A DNA stretch of 64,000 nt from JANMCE01 sp963791625 (GCA_963791625.1 CAWBTA010000005.1:186001-250000); one strand, 5' to 3'. Shown: positions 42,922-52,661, numbered from the stretch's first letter. Notes: generated by a model from the sequence alone, not told the origin. Translations and numbers: made by a program.

Positions 42922-44022
42922 TCAGTTCGTTCCGGAGCCGGCGAGAACGCCTGCGTTGTCACGCACCCGTTCGAACTCGCGCACGGCGGGGATGATCACG
43001 TTGATGAAACCGTCCAGCGTCCGTTCGGTTTCTTCGATGGTCATCGTGCCGAAGGGAAGCATGGCAACAAAGTGGTTGGCGTAACCTTCCCTCGCCCGTT
43101 CCAGGTAGTAGTCACGGACACGTTCGACATCGCCGCACACCACCATGCCGGCATCAACAGGGTCACGAAGTAACTGCGCCGCAGCCAAGTGGGTGTCCTC
43201 TGAGTCGGAAATGCCCGTCTGCAGATGTGGTGGCACGACCCCATGGGCCTGGAGCAACTGCTGCGCATAGCCAGTCCACACGCGACGCGCGGCGGCCTCC
43301 GCCTCTTCGTTCGTCAGGCCAATGATGACACCCTGGCACTGCGCAACCTTCGGTTCCACCACATGCGGGTTGTGATGACCGGGTTGCAGGCGGCTTGCTG
43401 CACGCAACTCGTCGTACATGCCACGCACCTCTGCCGTCATAGTGAACGGGGCAACGAAGTTGTGGCCACGACTGCCGGCCGCTCGCACGTTGCCCGCGGT
43501 CCACAGCGGCGGATGGGGCTTCTGCTTGAGGGCCCACGGGAGCTTGAGTTCAAGAAAGTTGTAGAACTTCGAGCCTTCGCTCGACATGATGCCGGTCTCC
43601 CACGCGCGCAGCAGCAGGGTGAGGATGTCGGCCGCCCGGTCGCTGCCCTCTGCCGGGTCGTGGCCGAACTGCAGATGTTCGAACGGGGTAATGCCCTTGC
43701 CGACGCCGATCTCGAGCCGGCCGTGTGACAGCACGTCGACCATGGCAAGGTCTTCGAACAGGCGCACCGGGTCATGCAACGGCAGACATACGACCGTCGG
43801 GATGAGTTTCATGTGCGTGGTTTCGCGGGCCAAGGCGGCGAGGAACACTGCAGCGGTCGGCGCGATCGACAGGCGATGACCATGATGTTCGGCGAGGTGA
43901 AACGCAGAAAAGCCACCAGCCTCGGCACGTTTCAGGAAAGCGAGCCGATGCTCGTAGATCTCTTCGGCAGGCGTGTCGCCCGATGCTTCGATGTGGTCGA
44001 AGATTCCGAATTCGATCGGCAT
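42922..44022 (-). CDS. LLM-class flavin-dependent oxidoreductase
   Basis: 366 residues, related to the LLM protein at 39338-40396 but not a close copy: IEFGIFDHIEASGDTPAEEI, AEAGGFSAFHLAEHHGHRLS, IAPTAAVFLAALARETTHMK, LRLFEDLAMVDVLSHGRLE-like block (VRLFEDLAMVDVLSHGRLEI) and GVGKGITPFEHLQFG. The shared HLAEHH motif indicates the same FMN-binding barrel. It is the first gene of the leftward operon and faces the azoreductase gene across a 233-bp region with two operator-like dyads. Two-component monooxygenase activity is a plausible role; the FMN supply may come from the flavodoxin-fold protein at 44256. Confidence 0.85.
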   Translation of the reverse strand: MPIEFGIFDHIEASGDTPAEEIYEHRLAFLKRAEAGGFSAFHLAEHHGHRLSIAPTAAVFLAALARETTHMKLIPTVVCLPLHDPVRLFEDLAMVDVLSHGRLEIGVGKGITPFEHLQFGHDPAEGSDRAADILTLLLRAWETGIMSSEGSKFYNFLELKLPWALKQKPHPPLWTAGNVRAAGSRGHNFVAPFTMTAEVRGMYDELRAASRLQPGHHNPHVVEPKVAQCQGVIIGLTNEEAEAAARRVWTGYAQQLLQAHGVVPPHLQTGISDSEDTHLAAAQLLRDPVDAGMVVCGDVERVRDYYLERAREGYANHFVAMLPFGTMTIEETERTLDGFINVIIPAVREFERVRDNAGVLAGSGTN

Positions 44023-44121
44023 AGAGATCGCTCCTGGTGCGGTCGGGCCACGTGTACACCGGTGGACCCGCTGCGGACCCGATCTTCCCCTTTGTGGCTG
44101 GCAAAAGTATATCTATTGCCA

Positions 44122-44133
44122 TGACGACCGTCA
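44122..44133. promoter_or_regulatory. Operator-like dyad, copy 1
   Basis: TGACG-AC-CGTCA, a 5-bp perfect inverted repeat with a 2-bp spacer in the divergent promoter region of the oxygenase cluster. Identical copy at 44199-44210. Confidence 0.55.
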
Positions 44134-44198
44134 ACAAGATGTACCACAACGCTGCCCTTTGCGCCTAGCCCGCCAGACGGCGTGGTGCGATAGTGTGA

Positions 44199-44210
44199 TG
44201 ACGACCGTCA
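44199..44210. promoter_or_regulatory. Operator-like dyad, copy 2
   Basis: Second TGACG-AC-CGTCA, starting 77 bp from the first. A wider TGTGA...TCACA symmetry surrounds it (44195-44212). Two identical dyads in a single intergenic region point to a dimeric repressor or activator controlling both divergent operons. No regulator gene is adjacent; PaaX-type and XRE regulators elsewhere in the window are candidates. Confidence 0.55.
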
Positions 44211-44255
44211 CATCGCTGTGTCATGATCAATAGGGGACCGACAACAGGGGGAAAC

Positions 44256-44870
44256 ATGCCACGTTTGCTGCATATTCAGACCAGTCCGACCATGGGAATG
44301 TCGCTCACGCGCCGGCTCTCAACCACGTTTGTTGAGACGTGGGTGGCCAGTCATGGCAACGTCGAGGTCGACACGCTCGACCTCGTCACCGATCCTCTTC
44401 CGCACCTCGGGCCTGACCTGCTCGGCTCGTTCATGACGCCACCGGACCAGCGCACCGATGCCATGTCGGCCGCCGCCGCTGTGTCGGATCGCCTCATCGA
44501 CCAGCTGAAGGCGGCTGACATCCTGGTGATCGGTTCGCCGATGATCAACTTCACGATCTGCTCACAACTCAAGTCATGGTTCGACCATGTGACCGTGCCG
44601 GGCAAGACGTTCGAGTCCTTGGCTCCGGGCCAGGCCCGAGGGATGCTCTTCGGCAAGCGGGCCTTCGTCATTGAGGCACGCGGCGGCGACTACTCCGAGG
44701 CGCCCGTGAACGCGTTCGATTACCAGGAGCCGGTCACTCGGATGCTGCTGCTATTCCTCGGCATCTGGGACATCTCGTTCATACGGGCAGAAGGTGTTCG
44801 CCAACGGACGGACCAGGCATCCGACATCGTCAGCGCGGCCGAGGCGATCATCGCCCAGCTCGCGGCCTGA
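44256..44870 (+). CDS. Flavodoxin-fold NAD(P)H oxidoreductase (FMN-dependent azoreductase-like)
   Basis: 204 residues. The N-terminal FMN phosphate loop is LHIQTSPTMGMSLTRRLS (the QxSP/SxxxxS form), ADILVIGSPMINFTICSQLK is the PMYNF-type isoalloxazine loop, and KRAFVIEARGGDYSE precedes the last conserved block (MLLLFLGIWDISFIRAEGV). This is the AzoR pattern. Such enzymes reduce FMN with NADH and can feed two-component flavin monooxygenases, which makes sense beside the HsaA-like gene that begins 13 bp downstream. GGGGGAAAC precedes the ATG at 44256. Confidence 0.86.
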   Translation: MPRLLHIQTSPTMGMSLTRRLSTTFVETWVASHGNVEVDTLDLVTDPLPHLGPDLLGSFMTPPDQRTDAMSAAAAVSDRLIDQLKAADILVIGSPMINFTICSQLKSWFDHVTVPGKTFESLAPGQARGMLFGKRAFVIEARGGDYSEAPVNAFDYQEPVTRMLLLFLGIWDISFIRAEGVRQRTDQASDIVSAAEAIIAQLAA

Positions 44871-44883
44871 AGAGGGGGAAGCA

Positions 44884-46065
44884 ATGACTGCAACAGCGAC
44901 GCTGTCGGACCGAGTCCGACCCCACCTCGACGCAATCGCATCGCGGGCCAACCAGACCGAAGACGCACGGTCGGTTCCCAGGGAGAACATCGAGATCACC
45001 ACCGATGCGGGCTTCGTGCGAGCATTCGTGCCGAAGGAGCACGGCGGCGACGAACGCGATCTGTGGGACTTCCTCGACGGCGTACGAACCGTCTCCAAGG
45101 CATGCCCGTCCACCGGTTGGGTGACCGGTGTGATGAACGTCCATCAGATCGCCATGTGCCACTGGGACCCATCCATCCAGAAGGAAGTCTTCGCGACCGG
45201 CCCCGACACACTGATTTCGTCGTCGGGCACGCCGGCCATGAAGGCGAAGCTGGTCGACGGCGGCTTCGTCGTGTCGGGCCGTGGGCGTTGGTCCAGCGGT
45301 TGCCAGCACGCCGAATGGGTGATGGTCGGCGCGGGTGTGCCCGACCTCAGCGACGCGCAGTTCGCGAACCGGAATTATCGGCCGAATCTCTTCATGGCGC
45401 ACAAGAGCCAGTTCACCATTGACGACACGTGGCGGTCGGTCAGCATGCGAGGTTCGGGGTCGAACGACTTGGTCTTCGACAACGTGTTCGTTCCACACAT
45501 TCGGGCCGAAGAAGTGATCGCGATGAACTTCAACCGCAGCCGCGGTTCGGGAACGATCAACAACTGGGGCAGCCGCGTACCCTTCGCCCTCTCGTTCGCT
45601 TCGTTCTTCCCTGCGGTGGCCCTTGGCTGTGCCGACGGCATGATCGAGGAGTACACGAAACGCGTACGCGTACGCAAGCATGTGATGACCGGTGCGGCGG
45701 GGATACTCCACCCGGCCAGCCAGATGCGACTGGCCGAGTCGGTACACGAGCTCGAATCGCTCACGGCCTACTACCGGCAGGTCGCCGACACGATGCAGCG
45801 GTACGGCGAAAGTGGCGAGCCCTACACCGAGGCTCAGTTCAACGAGATGCAGCACGCGTTCCCGTTCATTACGAGCCGTGCCGTAGCCGTGGTGAACCGG
45901 CTCTGGGAAGGCGCCGGAGCGAGCGCGATCTTCGAATCAAACCCGATGCAGCGTTACTGGCGCGATGTGCAGGCATGTCGTCTGCATTTCGGTTCCGATT
46001 ACGACAGCAACCGGATTCAATACGGGCGATACATACTCGGCCTGCCGCCGACGCCAGACCTTTAG
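44884..46065 (+). CDS. HsaA-like flavin-dependent monooxygenase (acyl-CoA dehydrogenase fold)
   Basis: 393 residues. It resembles the acyl-CoA dehydrogenase-fold hydroxylases HsaA (3-HSA hydroxylase) and HpaH/PheA C2 oxygenases: ITTDAGFVRAFVPKEHGGDE, CPSTGWVTGVMNVHQIAMCH, VSGRGRWSSGCQHAEWVMVG (the WSG/S region), SMRGSGSNDLVFDNVFVPHI, and HPASQMRLAESVHELESLTA. The catalytic Glu of true acyl-CoA dehydrogenases is not evident. Activity as the oxygenase of a two-component system with reduced FMN from the upstream azoreductase-like protein is likely. GGGGGAAG lies before the ATG at 44884. Substrate unknown; phenols or steroid ring-A intermediates are typical. Confidence 0.83.
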   Translation: MTATATLSDRVRPHLDAIASRANQTEDARSVPRENIEITTDAGFVRAFVPKEHGGDERDLWDFLDGVRTVSKACPSTGWVTGVMNVHQIAMCHWDPSIQKEVFATGPDTLISSSGTPAMKAKLVDGGFVVSGRGRWSSGCQHAEWVMVGAGVPDLSDAQFANRNYRPNLFMAHKSQFTIDDTWRSVSMRGSGSNDLVFDNVFVPHIRAEEVIAMNFNRSRGSGTINNWGSRVPFALSFASFFPAVALGCADGMIEEYTKRVRVRKHVMTGAAGILHPASQMRLAESVHELESLTAYYRQVADTMQRYGESGEPYTEAQFNEMQHAFPFITSRAVAVVNRLWEGAGASAIFESNPMQRYWRDVQACRLHFGSDYDSNRIQYGRYILGLPPTPDL

Positions 46066-46080
46066 CGTCGGTCGTTGGCC

Positions 46081-47526
46081 TCAGTTGCCGTTGTAGAGGC
46101 GCGACAAATCGATGAGTTCGACGTCGGACCGGTGTCGGGCAGCTCGGACGAGTTCGGCGGTGAAGCCGGAGCGGGCGAACAGGAGACGTTTCGGCGCGGC
46201 CAGAGTGCGGGCGCCTAGCTGGACGACCAGCCCATCGAGTCGCTGAAGCTGCGCCAAACCGACGACCTCGGTTCCGGCCTTGCACTCGCCAATCGCGCAA
46301 ATCCGTTCTACGTCGTCTCGGTCTGGAGCGACCCCGACGACGTCAATCTGCGAACGGACCTTGCCTCGTACAAACGACGCCGGGGCTGCGGTGCGGATGT
46401 CACCGCCGACGGTGGCACTCGTTGCAAATGTCAGCATCCATTCCGCGGCCATCCATTCGAGATGTGGAGCGTAAATGCGGCGAGCGATCCGCGGCTGCGC
46501 GTCTTGCCATGCCTCGACGCCCCGGCCGCGCTCGATGCGCGCTCGTTCGGGGGCGATGAGGACGCGTTCGGTTCGCAGGATCGGCTCAATTGCCACAAAC
46601 GTTGATGCTCGCCGATTCAACGGGTCTGGCCGTCGCTCAATGAGCGAGGCTGCCACAAGCGCTTCGATCGGAACGTGGAGAGCCGAATCTGGGCGGTCGA
46701 GTTCTGCCGCGATTTCGCTCCGACGACGGGCGCCGTCGGAAATAGCATTCAACACAGCCCAATAGAGCGACTTGTCTTCCAGCGAGTCATCCTCGGCAAC
46801 GACCGACCGGCCTTCCCCGTAGAGAACCGATGCGGGTTCGAGAAGATGGCGTTGAACAAAGGCATCGATGTCGGCGTGGGGCAGAGGTCCGTCGGTAGTG
46901 AAACGTCGGTATGCAGGAGTTCCACCGATGAGCGAGTGCAGCCGGAACGCCGCCGATGGGTTCGCAGAGAGTCCCCAAAACGCGGCGCTCGTCCGATAGT
47001 CGAACGGGTTGACCTGGATCGTGCGATGCTGTCGACCTCGCAGGGGGGCGCTCGGGCCGAGCAGCCGGCGCATTTGAGCAAACGCCGAGCCGCACAGGAT
47101 AAGCCGGAGGCTTCCGGCTGGGCGCTCGGTGAAAAGGCGCTGGAGCAGCGACGGCAGCTGGGGCGTTGAGCCAACGAGATAGCCGACTTCGTCCAAAACA
47201 ATCACCCTGGGCTGGTCTTGTGCCGCAAGGTTCGCGAGATGGTCGACTGCGTGGCTCCACGATTCGAAGCCCAGGCCGGTGGTGCCGGCGAAACGGGCCC
47301 AAGCCTGGGAAAACTCGGCGAGATTCTGGCCGCTCGACTGCTGTGCCGCCTCGAAATAGAAACCACCGGTCGCCTCGGCCAAGTGGCGGACCAACATGGA
47401 CTTTCCCTGGCGGCGCCGGCCCAGCATGATGGCCAAGCGATTCTCTGATCCACCCGAGCTCGCAAAGTCGGTCAGCTCTGCCCATTCGCGATCTCGAGCG
47501 AACAGTCCAACTGGCCGAGCAAACAT
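46081..47526 (-). CDS. DUF234-type AAA ATPase
   Basis: 481 residues. AAA domain: LGRRRQGKSMLVRHLAE (Walker A), RVIVLDEVGYLV (Walker B), LRLILCGSAFAQMRRLLG (sensor 1). A winged helix follows (SEIAAELDRPDSALHVPIEA; SLIERRP), then a DUF234 nuclease-like domain ending with ICAIGECKAGTEV, where the ECK is the PD-(D/E)xK-type core. This two-part family is widespread in archaea and bacteria; function is unknown, often associated with mobile or defence genes. ATG at 47526; a TTG at 47535 adds three residues. It stands alone between two unrelated operons, with palindromes directly upstream. Confidence 0.85.
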   Translation of the reverse strand: MFARPVGLFARDREWAELTDFASSGGSENRLAIMLGRRRQGKSMLVRHLAEATGGFYFEAAQQSSGQNLAEFSQAWARFAGTTGLGFESWSHAVDHLANLAAQDQPRVIVLDEVGYLVGSTPQLPSLLQRLFTERPAGSLRLILCGSAFAQMRRLLGPSAPLRGRQHRTIQVNPFDYRTSAAFWGLSANPSAAFRLHSLIGGTPAYRRFTTDGPLPHADIDAFVQRHLLEPASVLYGEGRSVVAEDDSLEDKSLYWAVLNAISDGARRRSEIAAELDRPDSALHVPIEALVAASLIERRPDPLNRRASTFVAIEPILRTERVLIAPERARIERGRGVEAWQDAQPRIARRIYAPHLEWMAAEWMLTFATSATVGGDIRTAAPASFVRGKVRSQIDVVGVAPDRDDVERICAIGECKAGTEVVGLAQLQRLDGLVVQLGARTLAAPKRLLFARSGFTAELVRAARHRSDVELIDLSRLYNGN

Positions 47527-47556
47527 GTAGATCAATCTACCATAGATAGACCTATG
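47527..47556. promoter_or_regulatory. Two adjacent palindromes at the ATPase gene start
   Basis: GTAGAT-CA-ATCTAC (47527-47540) lies directly upstream of the ATG, followed at once by CATAG-atagac-CTATG (47541-47556). They would sit over the ribosome binding site and core promoter, so autorepression is likely. No regulator gene is adjacent; the ATPase's own winged helix is a candidate. Confidence 0.48.
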
Positions 47557-47579
47557 TTATGGGATCGTCTTGAGCGGAG

Positions 47580-48281
47580 TTAGGCGTCGCCGAGGTAGCT
47601 ACTCGTGAGCAACTCTCGGTTGCTGGTGAGTTCCTCGGCGGTGCCATCAGCGACGAGTTCACCGTGCCGCAGAACGTAACCGCGATCACAAACACGTAGA
47701 GCGGCGGAAACATGTTGTTCGACGAGCAGCACGGCGAGCCCGGTTTCGGAAGCGATGCGGCGCACCATTGCCAGTAGCCGTTCCACGATGAGCGGAGCCA
47801 GACCCATGCTGAGTTCGTCGATCATGAGTGCGGTCGGTTGGGACATGAGCTTGCAGGCCAGCGCCAACATCTGCTGCTCGCCGCCGGATAGCAGGCCCGC
47901 CCGACGGTCAATGAGTTTGGTGAGTTCGGGAAAATATTGCAGCGCGTGGTCGCCGCCAGCGGCGCCTTTACGGCGATGCAACCGAAGGTTCTCCCCGACG
48001 GTCAGCTGGAAGATGATGCCCCGGTCGGCAGGCAGCAACGCCAGCCCCCGCCGGGCAATGCGGTGGACCGGGACGCCGATGGTGCTCTGGCCCGACACTT
48101 CAATCGAACCGCTGATCGCCGGCAGAACGCCGCCGATGGTGAGCAGTGTGGTGGTCTTGCCCGCGCCGTTCGAGCCGAGCAGCGCGACAACCTCACCCGA
48201 CTCTACGTGCAGGTTGAGATTGCGAACGACGGGCAGACCGCTATACCCAGCCGTGAGGTCGTTGACCGAAATCGCGCGCAT
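47580..48281 (-). CDS. Branched-chain amino acid/amide-type ABC transporter ATPase (LivF-like)
   Basis: 233 residues, the length of LivF. Walker [10 protein letters not shown], the Q-loop region [17 protein letters not shown], signature [16 protein letters not shown], Walker [14 protein letters not shown] (the Glu is followed by Leu where Pro is usual) and the H-loop [11 protein letters not shown]. The start at 48281 lies 5 bp after the stop of the large fusion gene. It pairs with the LivG domain of the fusion protein to make the ATPase dimer. Last gene of the liv operon. Confidence 0.9.
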   Translation of the reverse strand: MRAISVNDLTAGYSGLPVVRNLNLHVESGEVVALLGSNGAGKTTTLLTIGGVLPAISGSIEVSGQSTIGVPVHRIARRGLALLPADRGIIFQLTVGENLRLHRRKGAAGGDHALQYFPELTKLIDRRAGLLSGGEQQMLALACKLMSQPTALMIDELSMGLAPLIVERLLAMVRRIASETGLAVLLVEQHVSAALRVCDRGYVLRHGELVADGTAEELTSNRELLTSSYLGDA

Positions 48282-48286
48282 GACCG

Positions 48287-51079
48287 TCAGCTTTCCCCTG
48301 AGCCGAGATAGGCCTCGACGACACGCTGGTTGGCCCGAATCTCCGACGGTTTGCCTTGGGCGATGAGCCGGCCGAAGTCGAGCACGTAGACGTAATCACA
48401 CACGTCCAGCACCAGACCCATGTCGTGGTCCACCAGGAGGACGCCGATGCCGCTCTGGGCAATTGCCGACAGTCGGTGACCGAGCGCCTGAGATTCGTCC
48501 GTGTCGAGTCCTGCTGCGGGTTCGTCCAGCATCAACACGCGCGGGTTGCTGGCCAGAGCCCGGCTGACGCCGACGAGTTTTTGGCGGCCGTACGGCAACG
48601 TGGTGGGATCCATCCCGCCCTGGTCCGCGAGGCCGAGCATCTCAAGTGGCCAACTGACATCGGTCTGATTCGCCCGTCCGGGCGCAACGATGTCCAGCAG
48701 CACCGAGCGTGCGTTGAGACGATCGCTGGTGACTCGCAGGTTTTCTGCCACGGTGAGGTCGGAGAACAGTTCGATCGACTGCCACGTGCGGCTCAGGCCT
48801 GCTTTTGCTCGCTGATGCGGTGACAGTTCGGTGATGTCTTGCCCAGCGAGATACAACGACCCGCCGAACGGCGTGAATCCACTGACCGCATCGATAAAGG
48901 TCGTCTTGCCCGCTCCGTTCGGGCCGATGAGACCGACGACTTGCCCGGCCCGTATTTCCAGTGAGATGTCTTCATTGGCAACCACGCCGCCATACCGGAC
49001 GCTGATGCCGGTCGCACGCAGAGCGACGTGCTCCGATGCCGGTCGCGCAGCGAACGGGCTTGCGCTCGTCGGCGTGTCTCCTGTGGCCACCGACGTTTGG
49101 GCGTTGCTCACCGCTTCAGCGGGCGCTGGGTTGACGTCAGGCTCAGCGCCGCGCCGACGCTTCTTCTTCTTGCGAGTAGCGCCTGCGATGCCCTCCTGGT
49201 TGATAATCGCCGTCAGGATCAGGCTGAGTCCGCCGATGACGCCGTAGCTGTTGCCCAGGTCAAACAACCGATCCATCACGACGAAACCGAAGCCCAACGG
49301 GGCCAACGAGCCAGCCGTGATCGCCCCCTTCACCGACGTAATGCCGCCGAGGTAGGCGAAGGCCAGGAAGGCCAAGCCGATAGCGGCGGTGAAACTCTCC
49401 GGTGAGAGCTGTCCCCGGCTGTACCCAATGAGGGAGCCGCCGAGCCCGGCAAGAAACGACGACATCGCAAAGGCCAGCAGCTTGTTCCTCGCCACATCAA
49501 CGCCAGCCGCTGCGGCCGCTCGTTCGTTGGAACGGATGGCCAGAAAGCGGCGGCCGGAGGCGCTTCGGGCCAGGTTGCCGACGGCGAGGGATGTGATCAC
49601 CAAGATCACCAGCACGGTCATCCCGAACTGCCATCGGGCAACGTCTTGGCCCTTGCGGATCCCGAGGTCGAGACCGAACAACACTGGCTTGCTGATCAGG
49701 TTCCCGGAGGCGTTGGTGAACTCTGGGTTTCGGAAGACGAACCGCTCCAGCGCGATAGCCGCCGACAATGTGACGACTGCCAGGTTCGCGCCACGAATGC
49801 GCAGCGCGGGAATGCCAATCACGACGCCGAAGACCGCTGCGACCAAGCTCGACAGGAGCAGCGACAGCGGGAAGGGAACACCGAAGCTCATCGTGAGCTT
49901 CGACAACGCATAACCCCCGACGCCTGCGATAGCAGACTGGGCAAGAGAAATTTGGCCGACGAAACCAGTCAGGATCACAAACGACAACATGACGATGGCC
50001 ATCACCAGGCTGGTGATCACACCGAATCGGTAGCTACCGGCCGTCAACAGAATCGCTGCCGCACCAATCACCGTCGCCAGCACCACGACCCGGCGCTTCG
50101 GCACGTGCCGCGGCACCGCTGGGAGCCGCGGCGCTTGGATGGAACCCCGTGTGGGCAGCCGGTCCCCCCACACAAACAGGCCAACGATGATGAACAGGAA
50201 CGGAACGGCGTCGCTTAGGCCAGTGATCGCCCACTTCGGCCACCAGGGCTTGCCGGTCTGAAACGTAACCAGCGATTGGAACGAACCGAGCGCCAGCCCC
50301 GCCGCGGCGGTGATACCGATCGACCGGAGCCGCCCAATCAGCGCCGCGGCAAGAGCCGGGATGATGGCTAACGAATACGTACCGGAATTGAGCGGGGTCG
50401 CGGGCGACACCAGGATGCCGAGACCACCGGCGACCACGCTGGACAGAATCCAGGTGCTCGCCGCAAGGAGTTGCGGCGAGTAGCCGGCCAGCGACGTCGC
50501 TCGCTCGTTTTCGGCGGCCGCACTGGTTGCCAAACCCCAACGGGCCCACCGAAAGTACGAGGCCAGCACGATGGCGACACCGATAGCGCACACCGCGAGC
50601 CAGATCCGGTCCTGGGAGAATTGTGAGCCACCAAGCGAGATCCGCTTTTTGCTGAAGATCGGCTGGATGATCTTGTTGGCCGAGCCGAACTGCAGTGCGG
50701 CGAGTGCCTGCAAGAACAGCAGAATGCCCACTGAGGCCACGACCTTGGCCAAGACAGGCGCCGCGTGAAGAGGCCGGAACACGATGACGTGCGCCAGGAA
50801 GCCAAGCACCGCACACGTCAACACTCCGGCGAGAAACGCCGGGGCGAAACCAACCTTGTCCGCGAGCGAAATGCGATGCGGGATGATGGCCACGGGGAGC
50901 ACGAGGTCCCCGGACGCCCGCAGTTCGGCGTAGACGTAGGCCCCCCACATGGCAATCGCACCGGTCGCGAAGTTGATCACGCCTGAACCGTGGTACGTCA
51001 CCACGACACCCATGCCGATGGCGGCATAGAGGCAGCCAAAAGCGAGGCCGAGTACTGCGAAAGAGAGGTATTGAGCCAT
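48287..51079 (-). CDS. LivH-LivM-LivG fusion: two permease domains plus ATPase of a branched-chain amino acid-type transporter
   Basis: 930 residues from [11 protein letters not shown]. The first 300 are LivH-like ([71 protein letters not shown]). Residues 325-610 are LivM-like ([80 protein letters not shown]). A basic linker (KKKKRRRG) and a Pro/Ala/Ser tether to about 675 lead to a LivG ATPase: [51 protein letters not shown] (signature), [22 protein letters not shown]. Permease pairs joined to their ATPase in one chain are unusual. Signal for the substrate is given by the LivK protein upstream. Confidence 0.9.
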   Translation of the reverse strand: MAQYLSFAVLGLAFGCLYAAIGMGVVVTYHGSGVINFATGAIAMWGAYVYAELRASGDLVLPVAIIPHRISLADKVGFAPAFLAGVLTCAVLGFLAHVIVFRPLHAAPVLAKVVASVGILLFLQALAALQFGSANKIIQPIFSKKRISLGGSQFSQDRIWLAVCAIGVAIVLASYFRWARWGLATSAAAENERATSLAGYSPQLLAASTWILSSVVAGGLGILVSPATPLNSGTYSLAIIPALAAALIGRLRSIGITAAAGLALGSFQSLVTFQTGKPWWPKWAITGLSDAVPFLFIIVGLFVWGDRLPTRGSIQAPRLPAVPRHVPKRRVVVLATVIGAAAILLTAGSYRFGVITSLVMAIVMLSFVILTGFVGQISLAQSAIAGVGGYALSKLTMSFGVPFPLSLLLSSLVAAVFGVVIGIPALRIRGANLAVVTLSAAIALERFVFRNPEFTNASGNLISKPVLFGLDLGIRKGQDVARWQFGMTVLVILVITSLAVGNLARSASGRRFLAIRSNERAAAAAGVDVARNKLLAFAMSSFLAGLGGSLIGYSRGQLSPESFTAAIGLAFLAFAYLGGITSVKGAITAGSLAPLGFGFVVMDRLFDLGNSYGVIGGLSLILTAIINQEGIAGATRKKKKRRRGAEPDVNPAPAEAVSNAQTSVATGDTPTSASPFAARPASEHVALRATGISVRYGGVVANEDISLEIRAGQVVGLIGPNGAGKTTFIDAVSGFTPFGGSLYLAGQDITELSPHQRAKAGLSRTWQSIELFSDLTVAENLRVTSDRLNARSVLLDIVAPGRANQTDVSWPLEMLGLADQGGMDPTTLPYGRQKLVGVSRALASNPRVLMLDEPAAGLDTDESQALGHRLSAIAQSGIGVLLVDHDMGLVLDVCDYVYVLDFGRLIAQGKPSEIRANQRVVEAYLGSGES

Positions 51080-51088
51080 AGGCGGCAA

Positions 51089-51132
51089 ACGCCGCGTGCC
51101 TAGATCCTTGCGGCTCCCAGCACGCGGCGTTG
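51089..51132 (-). terminator. Hairpin between the binding-protein gene and the permease-ATPase fusion gene
   Basis: AACGCCGCGTGC and GCACGCGGCGTT form a perfect 12-bp stem around a 20-base loop. No T-run follows, so it likely acts as a partial terminator or mRNA-end stabiliser that keeps the binding protein more abundant than the membrane components, as in many binding-protein operons. Confidence 0.62.
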
Positions 51133-51142
51133 GCTCACTGTT

Positions 51143-52498
51143 CTATTTCGCCGTGGACTTCTTGTATGCGTCGAAGAAGTCCATGGCCACCTTGCGACCA
51201 AACGTGCCGTCCGCCTTCTTTTCAACCTGCCACACCGAGACATTGGCGCTGCAGTAGTTCGGTGCGTCCGGCCACGACTTGGCACCACAGTTGGTGTCGG
51301 GGCGGAACCATCCGGGGATGGTCACGTTCTCGGACAACGCCGCGTCCACGGACTTGGCGTTGATGTCGCCGGTGATGCGCTTCAGGACTGTGGCCAGTTC
51401 GGTCCAGGCACCGAAGGCAGCGATGGAGTTACCGCTGATGACCTTCTCCTGCCCGCCATCGACCATGAGCTTCCGGAAGTCCACGAGGCGCTTGCCGATG
51501 TCGGCTGAAGCACCGCCACCGGTGTCCGGCACGAGTTGTGTGAGGACGGTGTAGGTGCCTACCGCCTTGTCACCGAGTGCCTGGATGTAGTCGGTGCACG
51601 AACCGGCGATGATCGGGCCCTTGAAGTTCGCGGCGACAGCGGCAGTGACCATTGCGGTGCACCCGGGTTCGGCTTGGATGCCCCAGAACGCCTGCGCCCC
51701 ACCGGCCTGAGCGGTCGCCACGATCGCCGCGTAGTCAGGAGCTTGGCCGTCGACCGTAATGCCTTGTACCTCGATGCCCATGGCCTTGGCCAGCGGCGGC
51801 ACAGTCTTGGTGGCGAAGTTCGTAGCGGCCGGAGAGGCGTCATAGGCCAACGCGATCTTGGTCAGCTTCAGGTTCTGCGCCAGGGCGAGTGCGCCGACTG
51901 CGGTTGCCGCGTTGGCGCTGCTCATCACGTGGACGGACGCGGCCGTTTCCAGCGACGGACCCCAACCAACGGTGGTGAGCAGCGGGAGGCCTGCTTCTCC
52001 GTACACCGGTCGTGAGGCCTCAGCGGTGAAGTCCGCGCCCACGTAGGCGAACGCTACCTTTGCTTCGATCATCTTGTTTGCGCAGTTGATGGACGACTCA
52101 GGGCTCAGCGCTGTGCTGCAGGAGACGACCTCGAGCTTCGCTCCGTTGATGCCACCGGTGGCGTTGATGTTGTTGATGGCGACTTCGGCACCAGCCCGGA
52201 AATCGGGGAAGGGAACCGGGCCTTGGTCTTGGTTGACCAGACCAACCTTGATGGTCTGTCCTGCACGGCTGGCTCCGGCGGCGACCGTCGTAGCCGGAGC
52301 AGCGGTTGTTGCCGCCGCTGCTGTCGTTGCCGGAGCAGCCGTCGTGACAGCGGCTGCGGCAGTTGTCGCGGCCGGCGCGACTGTGGTCGCATCCGACGTG
52401 CTGGAACTGCTCGCACAGCCGGCGACCGCGAGTGAACCCGCGAGCACGACGGCTACGAACCTCCACGACACTGAAGACGTCGATTCTGGTCTCATCAT
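51143..52498 (-). CDS. ABC transporter substrate-binding lipoprotein (LivK-like)
   Basis: 451 residues. ATG at 52498 follows AGGGGGA. Signal peptide ends LAGSLAVAGC, a lipobox. A repetitive Thr/Ala/Pro tether (blocks of TTAAPATTAAAA) covers about residues 35-75. The mature domain is Peripla_BP_6: GQTIKVGLVNQDQGPVPFPD, AEVAINNINATGGINGAKLE, VAFAYVGADFTAEASRPVYG, LPLLTTVGWGPSLETAASVH, KLTKIALAYDASPAATNFAT. The cognate importer is encoded directly downstream. Proteins like this bind amino acids, amides, aromatic acids or other small organics; a PaaX-type regulator beside it favours aromatic or acyl compounds. Confidence 0.88.
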   Translation of the reverse strand: MMRPESTSSVSWRFVAVVLAGSLAVAGCASSSSTSDATTVAPAATTAAAAVTTAAPATTAAAATTAAPATTVAAGASRAGQTIKVGLVNQDQGPVPFPDFRAGAEVAINNINATGGINGAKLEVVSCSTALSPESSINCANKMIEAKVAFAYVGADFTAEASRPVYGEAGLPLLTTVGWGPSLETAASVHVMSSANAATAVGALALAQNLKLTKIALAYDASPAATNFATKTVPPLAKAMGIEVQGITVDGQAPDYAAIVATAQAGGAQAFWGIQAEPGCTAMVTAAVAANFKGPIIAGSCTDYIQALGDKAVGTYTVLTQLVPDTGGGASADIGKRLVDFRKLMVDGGQEKVISGNSIAAFGAWTELATVLKRITGDINAKSVDAALSENVTIPGWFRPDTNCGAKSWPDAPNYCSANVSVWQVEKKADGTFGRKVAMDFFDAYKKSTAK

Positions 52499-52661
52499 GT
52501 GAATCCCCCTAGATGTTTGGATCTTGCGTTTGGTGATCATCCGCACAAGGACCGACGTTCAGTTCAGTTCCGACTCAAGCGTCGAGCGCTGCGCTCGGGT
52601 CGCTGGCTGCTACGTCCGGATCAAACCGTTTTGATGTTCCCCCACGGCGCCATCGCTCGCA

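Noticed and set aside
52223..52435. Simple-sequence repeat region of the LivK-like gene as a separate repeat element
   Set aside because: It encodes the Thr/Ala/Pro tether of the lipoprotein in the correct frame. The repetition follows from the protein composition.
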